Source of the DNA: Aradus depressus
Lineage: Eukaryota; Arthropoda; Insecta; Hemiptera; Aradidae
Reading direction: 5' to 3'
Assembly: GCA_963662175.1 (NCBI GenBank)
Contig: OY759223.1
Coordinates: 7,597,549 to 7,661,548 of the forward strand
DNA: 64,000 bases
Positions 1-10,985 of the stretch are shown piece after piece. The stretch's first letter is position 1. The number at the start of each line of letters is the position of its first letter. A program made the translations under genes and the position numbers. Under the pieces are notes generated by a model that was not told where the DNA came from, did no database searches, and worked only from the letters and a program-made list of their open reading frames with translations.

Positions 1-314
1 GCGTCGACCAAGAAATGGTCCTACGGTGTACTTCCGTATGGGCTCCCAATGTCAAATCGATATTTCGGCCCTTCCATTACCATTTTTAAGAACAAAAAAT
101 ACATTAATTTTTACTAAAGAGTTTGAAATTTAGTTAATACAATTGTTTAGAATTACAATAATTTTTATTTTGTACAAAACAATAAAAGAAAAGGGCCTGT
201 ACTGACGTTTAGGCTTAACGTCAAACTTGCATACCGATCAGCCAATGAGAGAGTGTGGTCTCAATGAATTGTATTAGTCGATATCAGTATTTTGTAGAGT
301 TAATATCTGATTAT
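1..314. other. AT-rich non-coding DNA
   Basis: Nothing recognisable. Confidence 0.5.
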
Positions 315-835
315 AATAGTTATGTTCAACCCATGGCCCCCACATTGGATTGCGGGCCCTGTAACCAGCATCAGGGTCGGGCCCCCCATCTCATAGTCAT
401 GTGCTATATTATAATTACATGGTTATTTTTTAACCCTTTTACAATTTTATTTAAACTAAAAATAGATTGTAAGGTATAATTAATGTTACAGTATCAGTTA
501 GATTTTAAAACCAAACTTTATTGATTAAATTATTTGTCCCGTCTATACCTGTCTCGTGCCGACTATTTTATACTAGTAATTTGCAAACAAGAGTAACTAT
601 CCATGCACGCAACTAATTAAATAATTACTTAATAACTCGCACAACTAGAATATGTATCTATTATACTAAAGTTTCATATAATTATATATTTTGCCTTTTT
701 AAGCTATGATCCCTTGCAAAATCTACTAAAATAAAAAAATAAAAAGGACTGGAGCCGGACCCCCTTGGGCCCGGGCCCTGCAACCAAAGTGCACCAGCCC
801 CACCCTTGTGGGGGCCATGGCTCAACCACTGATTT
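315..835. mobile_element. Possible MITE with CATGGCCCCCAC ends
   Basis: TTCAACCCATGGCCCCCACA at 327 and the inverse TGTGGGGGCCATGGCTCAAC at 806. GC-rich ends enclose AT-rich DNA. Ends are degenerate and no target duplication is clear. Confidence 0.35.
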
Positions 836-1080
836 ATACCAAACATCAGAGAGAGAATAAAAGTGTATAAATGGGTATCGTTATTAAGGTTTAGTTTTAT
901 TGTTCTATATTGTATATTATTATATAGTTTAATTATCGTTCTTGTTTATTCGGATTACCTAGGATATGTTCTATAATTTACTTTAATCATAATTCAGGTG
1001 ATATGTTACAAATTACAGTAGTTTTTAGTTTTTAAACAATAAAAGAAAAATGGTTGGGGCTGTTCAGAAATTTAGGCTTA

Positions 1081-1690
1081 CTACCAATCTTCTTCTTCTT
1101 CTTCCTGCGGCGCTACGGTCCTGAAAGAACCTGGACCTCCGTCACAATCCTCCTCCATTCGTCTCGATCCAAAACCTTCTCTCTCCATCCTCTGATGCCC
1201 AACACTCGGAGGTCCGCTTCGACGTCTTTTTCTGGCACCGCCTGTCCTATCGTAGAGGGCCTGTTTAGGGAGTCTTCCTCCTTCCATTCTCTCTACGTGG
1301 CCCAACCAACGTAATCTCGCCTACTTGATCACGGATACCAGGTCGGAATCCCCGTAGAGGTCTCTCAATTCTCTGTTCTTCCGGATACGCCATCTGCCGT
1401 TCTCGGAAACTGGTCCATAAATCTTTCTAAGTACTTTCCGTAACCACAGTAGCAGAGTATCTTCATTTTCTTTTGTCAACGCCCAAGTTTCACCAGTGTA
1501 AGTTACAATTGGACGGACAATGGTTTCATAGACAATTAGCTTGGCCCTCCACGTTAATGTGCGGAACTTGAGTATTTTTTGGACTGCAAATAGACATCTG
1601 TTCCCTGCAGCAATGCGTGCTCTTATTTCTTGGCTAACGTCATTATCTTCTGTGATCAGAGCCCCGAGGTATTTGAATTAATCACACGCC
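1081..1690 (-). pseudogene. RTE-like LINE reverse transcriptase, C-terminal remnant
   Basis: Reading minus from 1680: FKYLGALITEDNDVSQEIRA, then RAKLIVYETIVRPIVTYTGE and RLRWLGHVERMEGGRLPKQA, ending DRDEWRRIVTEVQVLSGP before a stop. There is one in-frame stop (about 1319) and a frameshift near 1230. A (GAA)n microsatellite follows the stop, as usual at RTE 3' ends. Same family as 41924-42204. Confidence 0.8.
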
Positions 1691-2025
1691 AATACCTTTT
1701 TTTTATTTTTTTATTTTATTTAGTAAAATCTGCTTTCTAGTGCCCCATACTGGCTAAAAATATGAACCGGAGTCTCATTTTCCTCTCCACATTTCCTCAC
1801 AGAGAGGGCTTCTAGCGATGGCCATAATGTGTATGTGTTTTCATATGACTGTCCTGTGATCAGCTCTGTCACAGCTCTTAGACCCATACGCCAATAATAA
1901 ATTTACAGTTTATCCGCCAATATATGATTTGTTTTTTCTTTATGTATCCGATGGAAAACAGTTTTGATCCTCCCGTCGGTCCTTTTAGTGAAGCAGTACA
2001 AGTTCTGAAGTATTAGTTCTTCAGC

Positions 2026-2160
2026 TATACGAAGTATAGGTGAAGTTATGTACTCAGTCAGAAATTCGACATTGAAGTTTTCAACTTCAATTTTCGGAAT
2101 TCCGAAAAAAATAATATTATGTTTATGCGTTTGTGTCTATGTGCGTATGTGAAAACGTAA
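2026..2160 (+). repeat. Dispersed repeat R fragment
   Basis: AAGTATAGGTGAAGTTATGT, then GTCAGAAATTCGA and TTTTCAACTT. Other copies at 3826, 6778, 26452, 29462, 32740 and 37826. Confidence 0.5.
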
Positions 2161-2211
2161 TTGATTAATTCATACTGAAGAAGTATATAGGGAAGTGATT
2201 CATGAATTTTT

Positions 2212-2613
2212 TTGTATTTATATCAATTCCCCGTTCTCCCGATCCGGCATATATACCTCAAAAACCTCCTTAGACAGCTTTTCCTAAATGCTTCAGCTAC
2301 TCTCTGTTCTGTTCCTCACCGATACCCGACACGAACCACTCACTCCACCAGTACTATCGTACACAGACCACTCACCACTTGGACGACCAAACAGACACCG
2401 TTTATTATAGCAACTCTTTTCAATAATTTGCCCAAAGATATAAAACTAGAAATAGAAAACCGGAGAGGTTCTCTGAGCAGGTACATGACTAGAGTCATGG
2501 AGTGGGTCACCGGACTGAGCTCTGATCAGGTTGAGTCCTTGTTAAGTTCTCTCTACTCTGACTACCACGACGCTCTGTTCTGCTCTCTTCTCTCTGAGCA
2601 GGTACATGACTAG
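2212..2613 (+). pseudogene. Jockey-like LINE ORF2, C-terminal fragment
   Basis: Reads HRYPTRTTHSTST, then FIIATLFNNLPKDIKLEIEN, the usual end of Jockey/CR1-type reverse transcriptase ORFs. The last 48 codons run into the first unit of the 121-bp repeat. No RT core is present, so this is a 5'-truncated copy. Family inferred from the tail motif only. Confidence 0.55.
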
Positions 2614-3224
2614 AGTCATGGAGTGGGTCACCGGACTGAGCTCTGATCAGGTTGAGTCCTTGTTAAGTTCTCTCTACTCTGACTAGCACGAGGCTCTGTT
2701 CTGCTCTCTTCTCTCTGAGCAGGTACATGACTAGAGTCATGGAGTGGGTCACCGGACTGAGCTCTGATCAGGTTGAGTCCTTGTTAAGTTCTCTCTACTC
2801 TGACTAGCACGAGGCTCTGTTCTGCTCTCTTCTCTCTGAGCAGGTACATGACTAGAGTCATGGAGTGGGTCACCGGACTGAGCTCTGATCAGGTTGAGTC
2901 CTTGTTAAGTTCTCTCTACTCTGACTAGCACGACGCTCTGTTCTGCTCTCTTCTCTCTGAGCAGGTACATGACTAGAGTCATGGAGTGGGTCACCGGACT
3001 GAGCTCTGATCAGGTTGAGTCCTTGTTAAGTTCTCTCTACTCTGACTAGCACGAGGCTCTGTTCTGCTCTCTTCTCTCTGAGCAGGTACATGACTAGAGT
3101 CATGGAGTGGGTCACCGGACTGAGCTCTGATCAGGTTGAGTCCTTGTTAAGTTCTCTCTACTCTGACTAGCACGACGCTCTGTTCTGCTCTCTTCTCTCT
3201 GAGCAGGTACATGACTAGAGTCAT
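2471..3224 (+). repeat. 121-bp tandem repeat, about 6.2 copies
   Basis: CTCTGAGCAGGTACATGACT recurs at 2471, 2592, 2713, 2834, 2955, 3076 and 3197, exactly 121 bp apart. Units are nearly identical, differing at GAGGC/GACGC. The first unit overlaps the end of the LINE frame. 121 is not a multiple of three, so the frame is lost in unit 2. Confidence 0.95.
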
Positions 3225-3540
3225 CTATTTTTATTTTACTTTTCTTCTATATTACGAGAATATTTCTTATTTTAGTCACTTTTTCTTTTTCTCATTCTTT
3301 TATTTTTATTATTATTATTTTTTTTTTATTATTATTGCATTTTTTTATTTTTTACTAAAGATAATATTTTTTATTTATTTTTGTATTTCTTCTCTCTATA
3401 CTATGTTAAATAATTTTTAACAGTGTTTGTACAGTGCTAGCTGACTGCTCCCTCTCCCACACTCAGACTCCGTCTTCTGGGAGGAGGTAGCCTATTTATC
3501 TTGTAATGTTTATCTTTTCTTTTTTAATTATCTAAAGGCA
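3225..3540 (+). other. T-rich tract and LINE 3' tail-like sequence
   Basis: T-rich tract (3225-3420) and a short mixed segment with CTCCCTCTCCCACACTCAG. Probably the rest of the LINE 3' UTR. No coding signal. Confidence 0.3.
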
Positions 3541-3825
3541 TTAAATAGAAAAAATAAAAAAAAAATCACTTGAATAATGAATAAACTAAATTATATCCCA
3601 GGTAATCTGAATTAACAACAAGAATAATCCACATAATCAAACCTTGATCAGGACACCAACTTACACACCTTTCTTCACTGTCTAATGTTTGATATATAGA
3701 GTTTGAAAATAACTATTGTAATCAGATGTTACAAAATACTAATACCGACTAATACAATTCTCTTATTGGCGGTCCATACGAAAGTTTGATTTAGGCCTTA
3801 AGTCTAAACATCCGTACAGGGTCTT

Positions 3826-4720
3826 TTTACTTAGAAGTTAGTGTGGCGTTCAAAAGTATTTGCACAAACAATATTTTACTCATAATCATAGTAAGGGATA
3901 ACTAAAAAAAAAAAAAAAACTAATTACAAAAAAACTGTATTTATTTATGCATATATTTACGTAAAACCTGTTAATGCGAAATAAGAAAACATATTTTTAC
4001 AACAAGTTTTTTTCCTCCCCAATCTCCAGATTTAAATATTTTAGAACATGTTTGGAATTATATAGACTTTAAAACATAAAATTACTGGAAAAAATTATTT
4101 AAAAGGAATTTTATTGGACGAGTGGAATAAACTTGACGTTAACTTCATAAAAAATGTAGTTAATTCCATGCCAAGGAGGCTTCAGACTGTGATAGACACC
4201 AATGGACTTTATACAAAGTATAAAAAATATAATAGATTGTTGTATTGATTTTTATTTCAAGTTTTATATTATGTGCAAATTCCTTATTATGACTATGAGG
4301 AAAATATTGCTTGTGCAAATACTTTGGAACGCCACAGTATCTAATCGGTCGAAAATTCAATGTGAAATTTTCAACGGAATTTCATGTTTTTTGACCTCCT
4401 GATTACAAATTTGAAAAAAAAAAATGTGTGTGTGTCTGTGAACACGATAACTTACCATAGAATGAATGTATCGACACGTAACTTTATGTTTCCATAACCT
4501 TCTGTTCCATAACAACTATTGATTTCAGCCGCACAAAAATTCTAATAGTATCGTTGTAGTGAATGTATCGATACAAAATTTGGTATGAGGATACAGAAGC
4601 CACTGTATAAGTCAAATATGCCAAATTGTCCATTGGCTTTGGAGAGAGAAAAAAAAACCTATTAGATCCATGGGGAAGTACATAGTCGTTGATTCATCGA
4701 CATTTTTTTATAGATCTTAT
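3826..4720 (+). repeat. Dispersed repeat R, split by the Tc1 remnant
   Basis: The sequence AGAAGTTA before the Tc1 and CTAATCGGTCGAAAATTC after it rejoin to the R pattern GGGAAGTTATGTAGTCGGTC. The rest runs to about 4720 with AACTATTGATTT and ATGAATGTATCGAT blocks. Confidence 0.6.
3841..4337 (+). mobile_element. Tc1-like transposon remnant
   Basis: Inverted ends GTGTGGCGTTCAAAAGTATT and CTGTGGCGTTCCAAAGTATT, each beside TA. At 4014-4226 the translation gives PPQSPDLNILEHVWNYI, then LDEWNKLD and VNSMPRRLQTVI, the C-terminal third of a Tc1 transposase including the last catalytic Glu. The reading is broken by a stop and a frameshift, and the N-terminal two thirds are deleted. It is inserted at a TA of another dispersed repeat. 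Confidence 0.82.
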
Positions 4721-5013
4721 GATTTATAAGTAGTCATTTCTATTAATTATTCAAGAGAATTTTTGTCTATAATCTTGATTTAAAAAAATAATTAATAAGT
4801 ACATTGTAAAGTTTAAACACTTCTCTGTATTAATATTATCAGAAATTTTTTTTTTTTTTGTCTGTTTGCAGTATTGTACCAGAAAATACCAATTGAGAGG
4901 AGAAGAAATATGTCAAAAAAATTAAAATTAAGAAAAAAGGCTCCACGTTAGTTTTACGCAACGTTGGTCGGGTTTGTATTTTATTTTTATTTTATATATA
5001 TATTTATAATTAA

Positions 5014-5147
5014 CTCGCCGTTAGTTGCTCAGAGGCAGCATGCTTGCCTACTGAGCTCAAGAGCACGCCGTCCTTCAGATGGGACGTTAAGCTATAGTGC
5101 CGAGCCTGTATAATGCCATGTACTCGATAGAGACCCCTACAATAATA
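5014..5147 (+). mobile_element. Type-1 SINE, partial
   Basis: Degenerate tRNA-like A box and the GCACGCCGTCCTTCAGATGG body box; the B box region is lost. Confidence 0.65.
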
Positions 5148-5545
5148 ATAATGGATTTATTTCCGTTAAACCAATACATGGTAATAGGATACGTCAAAAG
5201 AATTTATACATTAAGATAGCTTATAAATTAGATTTATAACTACTTGAGTCTAACACACCTATGATTAGTAGTAATAACAAAACTATTAAAAAAAGTAAAA
5301 TGAAATTAATAAAAACTGAATAAATTAATACTTAAAAATATATGAGTATATAAAAAAAAAGATACATTTAGAATAAGTAGATACATTTTACAATTTAATA
5401 AAAATTAAGATACATATAATGATAACTCTTCGGAAGTGTCTTTATGCCAACGATGTTTCGGAACGTCCTTACGTCCCTTCATCAGGTCCCAATGTGCGAG
5501 ATATAGAAAAGAAAGAAAACAATGTAACTATAACAATATATATAT

Positions 5546-5998
5546 TAGGGTGGTCGTAAAAAGTAAAAAGTTCGATTTTTCAAAGTCCCCATCCAAATTC
5601 TTGTGTAGCTTGACGAAAAAAAATTTTGTGAATTTTTTCAGATTTTTTTGAATGAATTAACGTGGCCCTGTGGGCGGTCAAAGTTTAACACGTGTTTTCA
5701 ATGGGGTTTTTGAACATTTATATATTTTTAAGTGCAGGTCTTAGTATTTTTAATATAAAAATCTAAAAATACATGGATTATAGGTTTTCGGGGTCGCTGA
5801 AAACGAATTTCATATTAAAAAAAATTTTTTGACAGTCACATTTCCCAAAAAACTCGTACAAAAATTGACGAAAATGATAAAAATTTTCGATTCGATGATT
5901 CATTTTAATGAATTATTAATTTTTTAATATGAAATTCGTTTTCAGCGACCCCAAAAACCCTTAATCCATGTATTTTTAGATTTTTATATTAGTAAATA
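5546..5998. repeat. Inverted repeat, about 75-bp arms
   Basis: AATCTAAAAATACATGGATT at 5759 returns at 5966 inverted, and GGGGTCGCTGAAAACGAATT returns likewise. The left outer end has TTAGGGTGGTCGTAAAAAG. No ORF. Confidence 0.65.
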
Positions 5999-6030
5999 AA
6001 ACAATAACGTAAGTGATAGAGTATTTAGTA

Positions 6031-6148
6031 TAGGCAACATTGAGGACTCCCATAGTAGAGTTTGGGTCATGTCCACCAGAGCGACGATAAAGCGCTCTGG
6101 TAGTAAGCGATATGACCTTGTAGTTAAAGCCGGGGCATGAGTCATATT
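6031..6148 (+). mobile_element. Type-1 SINE, 3' part
   Basis: GAGGACTCCCATAGTAGAGT to GGGGCATGAGTCAT. A minus copy lies 280 bp away. Confidence 0.65.
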
Positions 6149-6430
6149 AAGTAACATAATTAACTATAAATAAATAAGACCGAAATAGAAAGTTCTATGA
6201 ATTGTTTTATTTACACATATATATTTAAATGGATGTGTAAAAAATTGCATAAAATTATAGTTATGTAAATATGAAGTGAGTTAAGCTTCTTGCTAGATTC
6301 GCGAGCTTCCGTTGTTTTATCGCCAGCTGTAAGACAAAAACTCATTTTTTTATTTGATATCTACTTTTAAAATAACTAGAAGTGTAATGAAAACATCGAT
6401 GAACTGTAATTATAGTTAGTTATTGTGAAT

Positions 6431-6684
6431 TTCGGGCTTTATACTACTACGTCATATTGCCTACTACCAGAGTGCTCTTTCTCCACTCTGGTGGACATGA
6501 TCCCGTCTCTACTATAGAGTCCTTAATTTTGCCTACTTAGGTTTATTCAACTATGGTAGGAGACCTGACATTGTACCATCGCTTAACGTTCCATCCGAAA
6601 GATGGCGTGCTCGAAGTTTTTTTTTCATCTCCTAGATAACTCAGACCCTTGATCTTGAGTTTAATAGGCTAGCTACTGGCGCCC
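6431..6684 (-). mobile_element. Type-1 SINE, nearly full length
   Basis: Minus copy from the tRNA-like head (inverse of GGGCGCCAGTAGCTAGCC) to GGGCTTTATACTAC. Confidence 0.72.
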
Positions 6685-6777
6685 TTAATTTAATTATAGC
6701 AACAGTTTGTATTGAATGAAGTCTCTTTAGGTGAGAATTGTACAAAAGAAAAGTGTCACTTATACACATGTCACTTC

Positions 6778-6905
6778 GCCAAGTATAGGGGAAGTTATGT
6801 AATCGGTGAAAAATTTGATGCAATTTACATAGGAATCTCATGTTTTCCCACCTCAGATTCCATGAAAAAAAAATTCTGTGTATGAACACGACAACGTCAG
6901 CATAA
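6778..6905 (+). repeat. Dispersed repeat R fragment
   Basis: CCAAGTATAGGGGAAGTTAT, GTAATCGGTGAAAAATTTGA, CTCATGTTTTCCCACCTC. Confidence 0.55.
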
Positions 6906-7110
6906 AGTTTAAAAGTTGAATGATAGTTCTAGACAATATAAAAGTTTAAAAAATTCTTTGTTTTTATTTATTCTATATTTTATTTATATCGTCAGTACAA
7001 AGTTCAAAAGTGACATTGAAGTTTGCTAGGTTGTCATGTTTATACAATTCTCAGGTGACCTGAGATTACCTAAGACTGTGACACCATATCCCCTAGGGAA
7101 GTCGATGTGT

Positions 7111-7395
7111 GGGCAGGGGGGAGGGTCGCCCCCACTCTTCGCCCGGTTTGCTGGCTGAGGTCTGTAAGAATCCACTCCCAATTGATTTAAAGTAAAACGC
7201 AACTTTCAAAGACCAATATCTCGAAAACTATTGCTCGTACAAGAAAACTAAAAATACCGGAAAACCTAGTTTTTGTGAGAAGAATCTGAAAATTATAATT
7301 AAAAATTTGTAAAAATTAAATATTTTTACGATTTAATTGGTAAAGGTGTTTTTTGTGTCAATGTTTAAGCCTATTTCTGAAACGTGTTCTTTTAC
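7111..7395 (+). repeat. Dispersed repeat A, copy 1
   Basis: GGAGGGTCGCCCCCACTC, then AATCCACTCCCAATTGATTT and CGAAAACTATTGCTCGTAC, recurring at 9217-9487 with scattered differences. Confidence 0.7.
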
Positions 7396-7967
7396 CCTGT
7401 TTTTAAATTGTCTCCCAGTTTGACTTACATAAACAAAATTACAAAAACTACATTATGGATAGGAAACGCTACTTTCTTCTTCTGTTTTTCTTTTTTCTTT
7501 AGTGCTGTTGAGGTGTTTGTATAATGTATTATTTGTTCTGGAACCTACCCAACAGTCCTCTTTTTTGAGTACATCGCCTCTGAAAATGGTAGCGATACCG
7601 AAAGTACTCCCATATTATATATATTTTGTAAAATAGACAATATTTATATTTTTTTTTACACGTTTTTCTTTATTCTTGACGTGACAACGTCTAATAAATT
7701 GGAAGGTCAGCACCCCATGTTAGAAAACTGCGTTACCTACATATGTTACTTTCGTATCGCGCATGCGCCGAGAGAGAGAGAGCATCCGCCACCTTGTGTT
7801 ATCTCTTAACTAATCGAATTGTTAATTGAACTTCACAATTACATTATTGTCCTATATGATGTATAAATGTGAAAATAGCATTTATTTAAATAAACGCTTT
7901 ATAAAATAGTTCACCATTCTAAAACTATTTGATCTATGAATTTGAAAATAATATTTCTATAAAAAAA

Positions 7968-8725
7968 CCTTGAGCACGTCGTCCTTCGGATGGGACGTTA
8001 AGCGATGATTCAGGGCCTTTTCGAATGTCAGGTACTCGATAATAGTCGTTTGTTATGTAACTAAACCTGGGTAGGTGAAATTTCTCTTGGGTTAAAAATA
8101 ACCTTGAGCACGTCGTCCTTCGGATGGAACTTTAAGCGATGATTCAGGGCCTTTTCGAGTATCAGGTAGTGGATAATAGTCGTATGTTATGTAACTAAAC
8201 CTGGGTAGGTGAAATTTCTCTTGGGTTAAAAATAACCTTGAGCACGTCGTCCTTCGGATGGGACGTTAAGCGATGATTCAGGGCCTTTTCGAATATCAGA
8301 TAGTCGATAATAGTCGTATATTATTTAACTAACCCTGGGTTTGTGAAGTTCTACTTAGGTTAAAAATAACCTTGAGCACGTCGTCCTTCGGATGGGACTT
8401 TAAGCGATTATTCAGGGCCTATTCGAATGTCAGGTACTTGATAATAGTCGTTTGTTATGTAACTAAACCTGGGTAGGTGAAATTTCTCTTGGGTTAAAAA
8501 TAACCTTGAGCACGTCGTCCTTCAGATGGGACTTTAAGCGATGATTCAGGGCCTTTTCGAATATCAGGTAGTCGATAATAGTCGTATGTTATGTAACTAA
8601 ACCTGGGTAGGAGAAATTTCTCTTGGTTTAAAAATAACCTTGAGCACGTCGTCCTTCGGATGGGACTTTAAGCGATGATTCAGGGCCTTTTCGAACGCAG
8701 GTACTCGATAATAGTCGTATGATAT
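7968..8725 (+). repeat. 134-bp tandem repeat carrying a SINE-derived box, about 5.6 copies
   Basis: CCTTGAGCACGTCGTCCTTC recurs at 7968, 8102, 8236, 8370, 8504 and 8638, exactly 134 bp apart. The unit's start (GTCGTCCTTCGGATGGGACGTTAAGCGATG, read in parts) is the middle of the type-1 SINE. An inverted copy of the box closes the array at 8770-8815. Confidence 0.92.
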
Positions 8726-9194
8726 GAAAACGCCCTGGAGGCCATGGCGCCATGAAAAAGCCCTGGTTCGTCGCTTAACGTCCCATCCGAAGGACGACGT
8801 GCTCAAGGTTATTTTTTACCTAAAGGTAAATATATCATACCACCTATAGAGGTAATATACATGATATATATATATATATATATTACCTTCAAAGGTACCT
8901 CTTGTGCGTATCTGATGTCCGTAAATGAACAACCCTTGGAGGAACATCTCTCGATTTGACCTTTACTAGGCATATCACAGCAGAAACTCTTTCTCTCATT
9001 TCTTATTTTTCATAACGCCCAATACTGAACAAAATCACACCTGTGAATCGAATTGTTAATTGAACTTCACAAAACATGTAACAATTATATTATTGTCCTA
9101 CATGATGTATAAATGTGAAAATAGCATTGATTTAACTGGGGAAATATAAAAGTACATAATTGGTTCAATATGAAAAGATACATGTGAAATTGAC

Positions 9195-9487
9195 AGGGGC
9201 GTAGCCAGGATATTGAGTAGGGGGGAGGGTCGCCCCCACTCTCCGCCCGGTTTGCGGGCTGAGTTCTCTATGAATCCACTCCCAATTGATTTTACATAAA
9301 ACGCAACTTTCAAAAACCAATATCTCGAAAACTATTGCTCGTACAAGAAAACCTAGTTTTTGTGAAAAGAATCTGAAAATCCTAATTAAAAATTTGTAAA
9401 AATTAAATATTTTTACGATTTAATTTCACTGAGGTGTATGTTGTGTCAAAGCTTAAGCCTATTTCTGAAACGTGTTCTCTTACCCTT
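9195..9487 (+). repeat. Dispersed repeat A, copy 2
   Basis: Second copy of 7111-7395, opened by CAGGGGCGTAGCCAGG, the terminus seen at 25532. A second shared segment (7815-7915 and 9048-9133) lies between the copies, so the 134-bp array is bracketed by duplicated flanks. The 66-bp array starts at its right edge. Confidence 0.65.
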
Positions 9488-10260
9488 CAGACTCACAGCT
9501 AGTAGGTACGTAGTTAGGAACGCTGGGCATCACAGCTAGTAGGTGCCTTGCAACAGCGGACCTCACAGCTAGTACATAGTTAGGCACGCTGGGCATCACA
9601 GCTAGTAGGTGCCTTGCAACAGCGGACCCCACAGCTAGTACGTAATTAGGAACGCTGGGCATCACGGCTAGTAGGTGCCTTGCAACAGCGGACCCCACAT
9701 GTAGTACGTAGTTATGAATGCTGGGCACCACAGCTAGTAAGTGCCTTGCAACAGCGGATCCCACAGCTAGTACGTAGTTAGGAACGCTGGGCACCACAGC
9801 TAGTATGAGCCTTGCAACGGCGGACCCTACAGCTAGTACGTAGTTAGGCACGCTGGGCACCACAGCTAGTAAGTGCCTTGCAACAGCGGATCCCACAGCT
9901 AGTACATAGTTAGGAACGCTGGGCACCACAGCTAGTAAGTGCCTTGCAACAGCGGATCCCACATGTAGTACGTAGTTAGGAACGCTGGGCACCACAGCTA
10001 GTAAGTACCTTGCAACAGCGGATCCCTCAGCTAGTACATAGTTACGAACGCTGGGCATCACAGCTAGTAGGTGCCTTGCAACAGCGGACCCTTCAGCTGG
10101 TACGTAATTAGGAACGCTGGGCATCACGGCTAGTAGGTGCCTTGCAACAGCGGACCCCACAAGTAGTACGTAGTTATGAACGCTGGGCACTACAGCTAGT
10201 AAGTGCCTTGCAACACCGGACCCTACAGCGAATACATAATTACTACTACTACATGTGAAA
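9488..10260 (-). repeat. 33/66-bp minisatellite, minus orientation
   Basis: Two 33-bp units alternate, both with ACAGCTAGTA: one has GTGCCTTGCAACAGCGGACC, the other CGTAGTTAGGAACGCTGGGC. The 66-bp pair repeats about 12 times. The 261-codon frame (PNYVLAVGSAVARHLLAV) exists only because 66 is a multiple of three. Confidence 0.92.
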
Positions 10261-10377
10261 TTCATGACAATCCGATTACCCTTTAATCAGTCAGCATTAT
10301 TTTTATGCTTAGCCCCCCCCCCCCCCCCCCCCCCCACCACCAGTTCAAATTTTTGAAATGAATTTCACATCATGAAT

Positions 10378-10696
10378 TTCACATGTAGTAGTAGTAATTA
10401 TGTATTCGCTGTAGGGTCCGGTGTTGCAAGGCACTTACTAGCTGTAGTGCCCAGCGTTCATAACTACGTACTACATGTGGGGTCTGCTGTTGCAAGGCAC
10501 CTACTAGATGTGATGCCCAGCGTTCCTAATTACGTACTAGCTGTGGGGTAGGCCGTTGCAAGGCACATACTAGCTGTGATGCCCAGCGTTCCTAATTACG
10601 TACCAGCTGAAGGGTCCGCTGTTCCAAGGCACCTACTAGCTGTGATGCCCAGCGTGCCTAACTACGTACTAGCTGTAGGGTCCGCCGTTGCAAGGC
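10378..10696 (+). repeat. 33/66-bp minisatellite, plus orientation
   Basis: The inverse of the previous array: the 10190-10270 end (GTAGTAGTAATTATGTATTC) is mirrored at 10383-10430. A 23-bp C run (10313-10335) lies at the turning point. Confidence 0.88.
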
Positions 10697-10982
10697 GTAG
10701 TGTATTTAGGCCTAACCCCACAACCCCCCCTCCCGTTCTCAATTTTGTGACGTCACACACCTTATTTTTCTATTTGGCCTTCAAGATTAATGAGTTAGGA
10801 CTACTTTTATGCTTAGCCCCCCCTTACAACCCCCCCTCCCGTTCGAAATTTTGGGGCGCCACATAGCCTATTATTCAATCGGGCTCAAAAGGATGCTACA
10901 TGTGAAGTTTCATGAAAATCTGTCCAACCGTTTGGGCGTGATGCTGGATCAAACAAACCCCGTTTCAACTTTATTAATATAG
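10690..10982 (+). repeat. 143-bp type units and terminal tail of composite element 1
   Basis: GGCCTAACCCC...CCCTCCCGTTC and TTTGGGGCGCCACATAGCC units, then GTTTGGGCGTGATGCTGG and GTTTCAACTTTATTAATATA. The tail matches 15907-16000 and 22030-22103. Confidence 0.75.
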
Positions 10983-10985
10983 ACT

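Noticed and set aside
4871..4950. A possible exon after a strong polypyrimidine acceptor (LYQKIPIERRRNMSKKLK)
   Set aside because: One frame is open for 25 codons, but no convincing donor follows and no homology is recognised.
7968..8725. CRISPR-like regular repeats
   Set aside because: Units are contiguous tandem repeats without unique spacers, in a eukaryotic genome.
9480..10265. A 261-codon minus-strand frame of PNYVLAVGSAVARHLLAV-type repeats, and a similar 206-codon frame at 19389-20009
   Set aside because: The underlying DNA is a 66-bp tandem array with a period divisible by three, so the frame stays open by chance. No start context, splice sites or codon bias support a protein.
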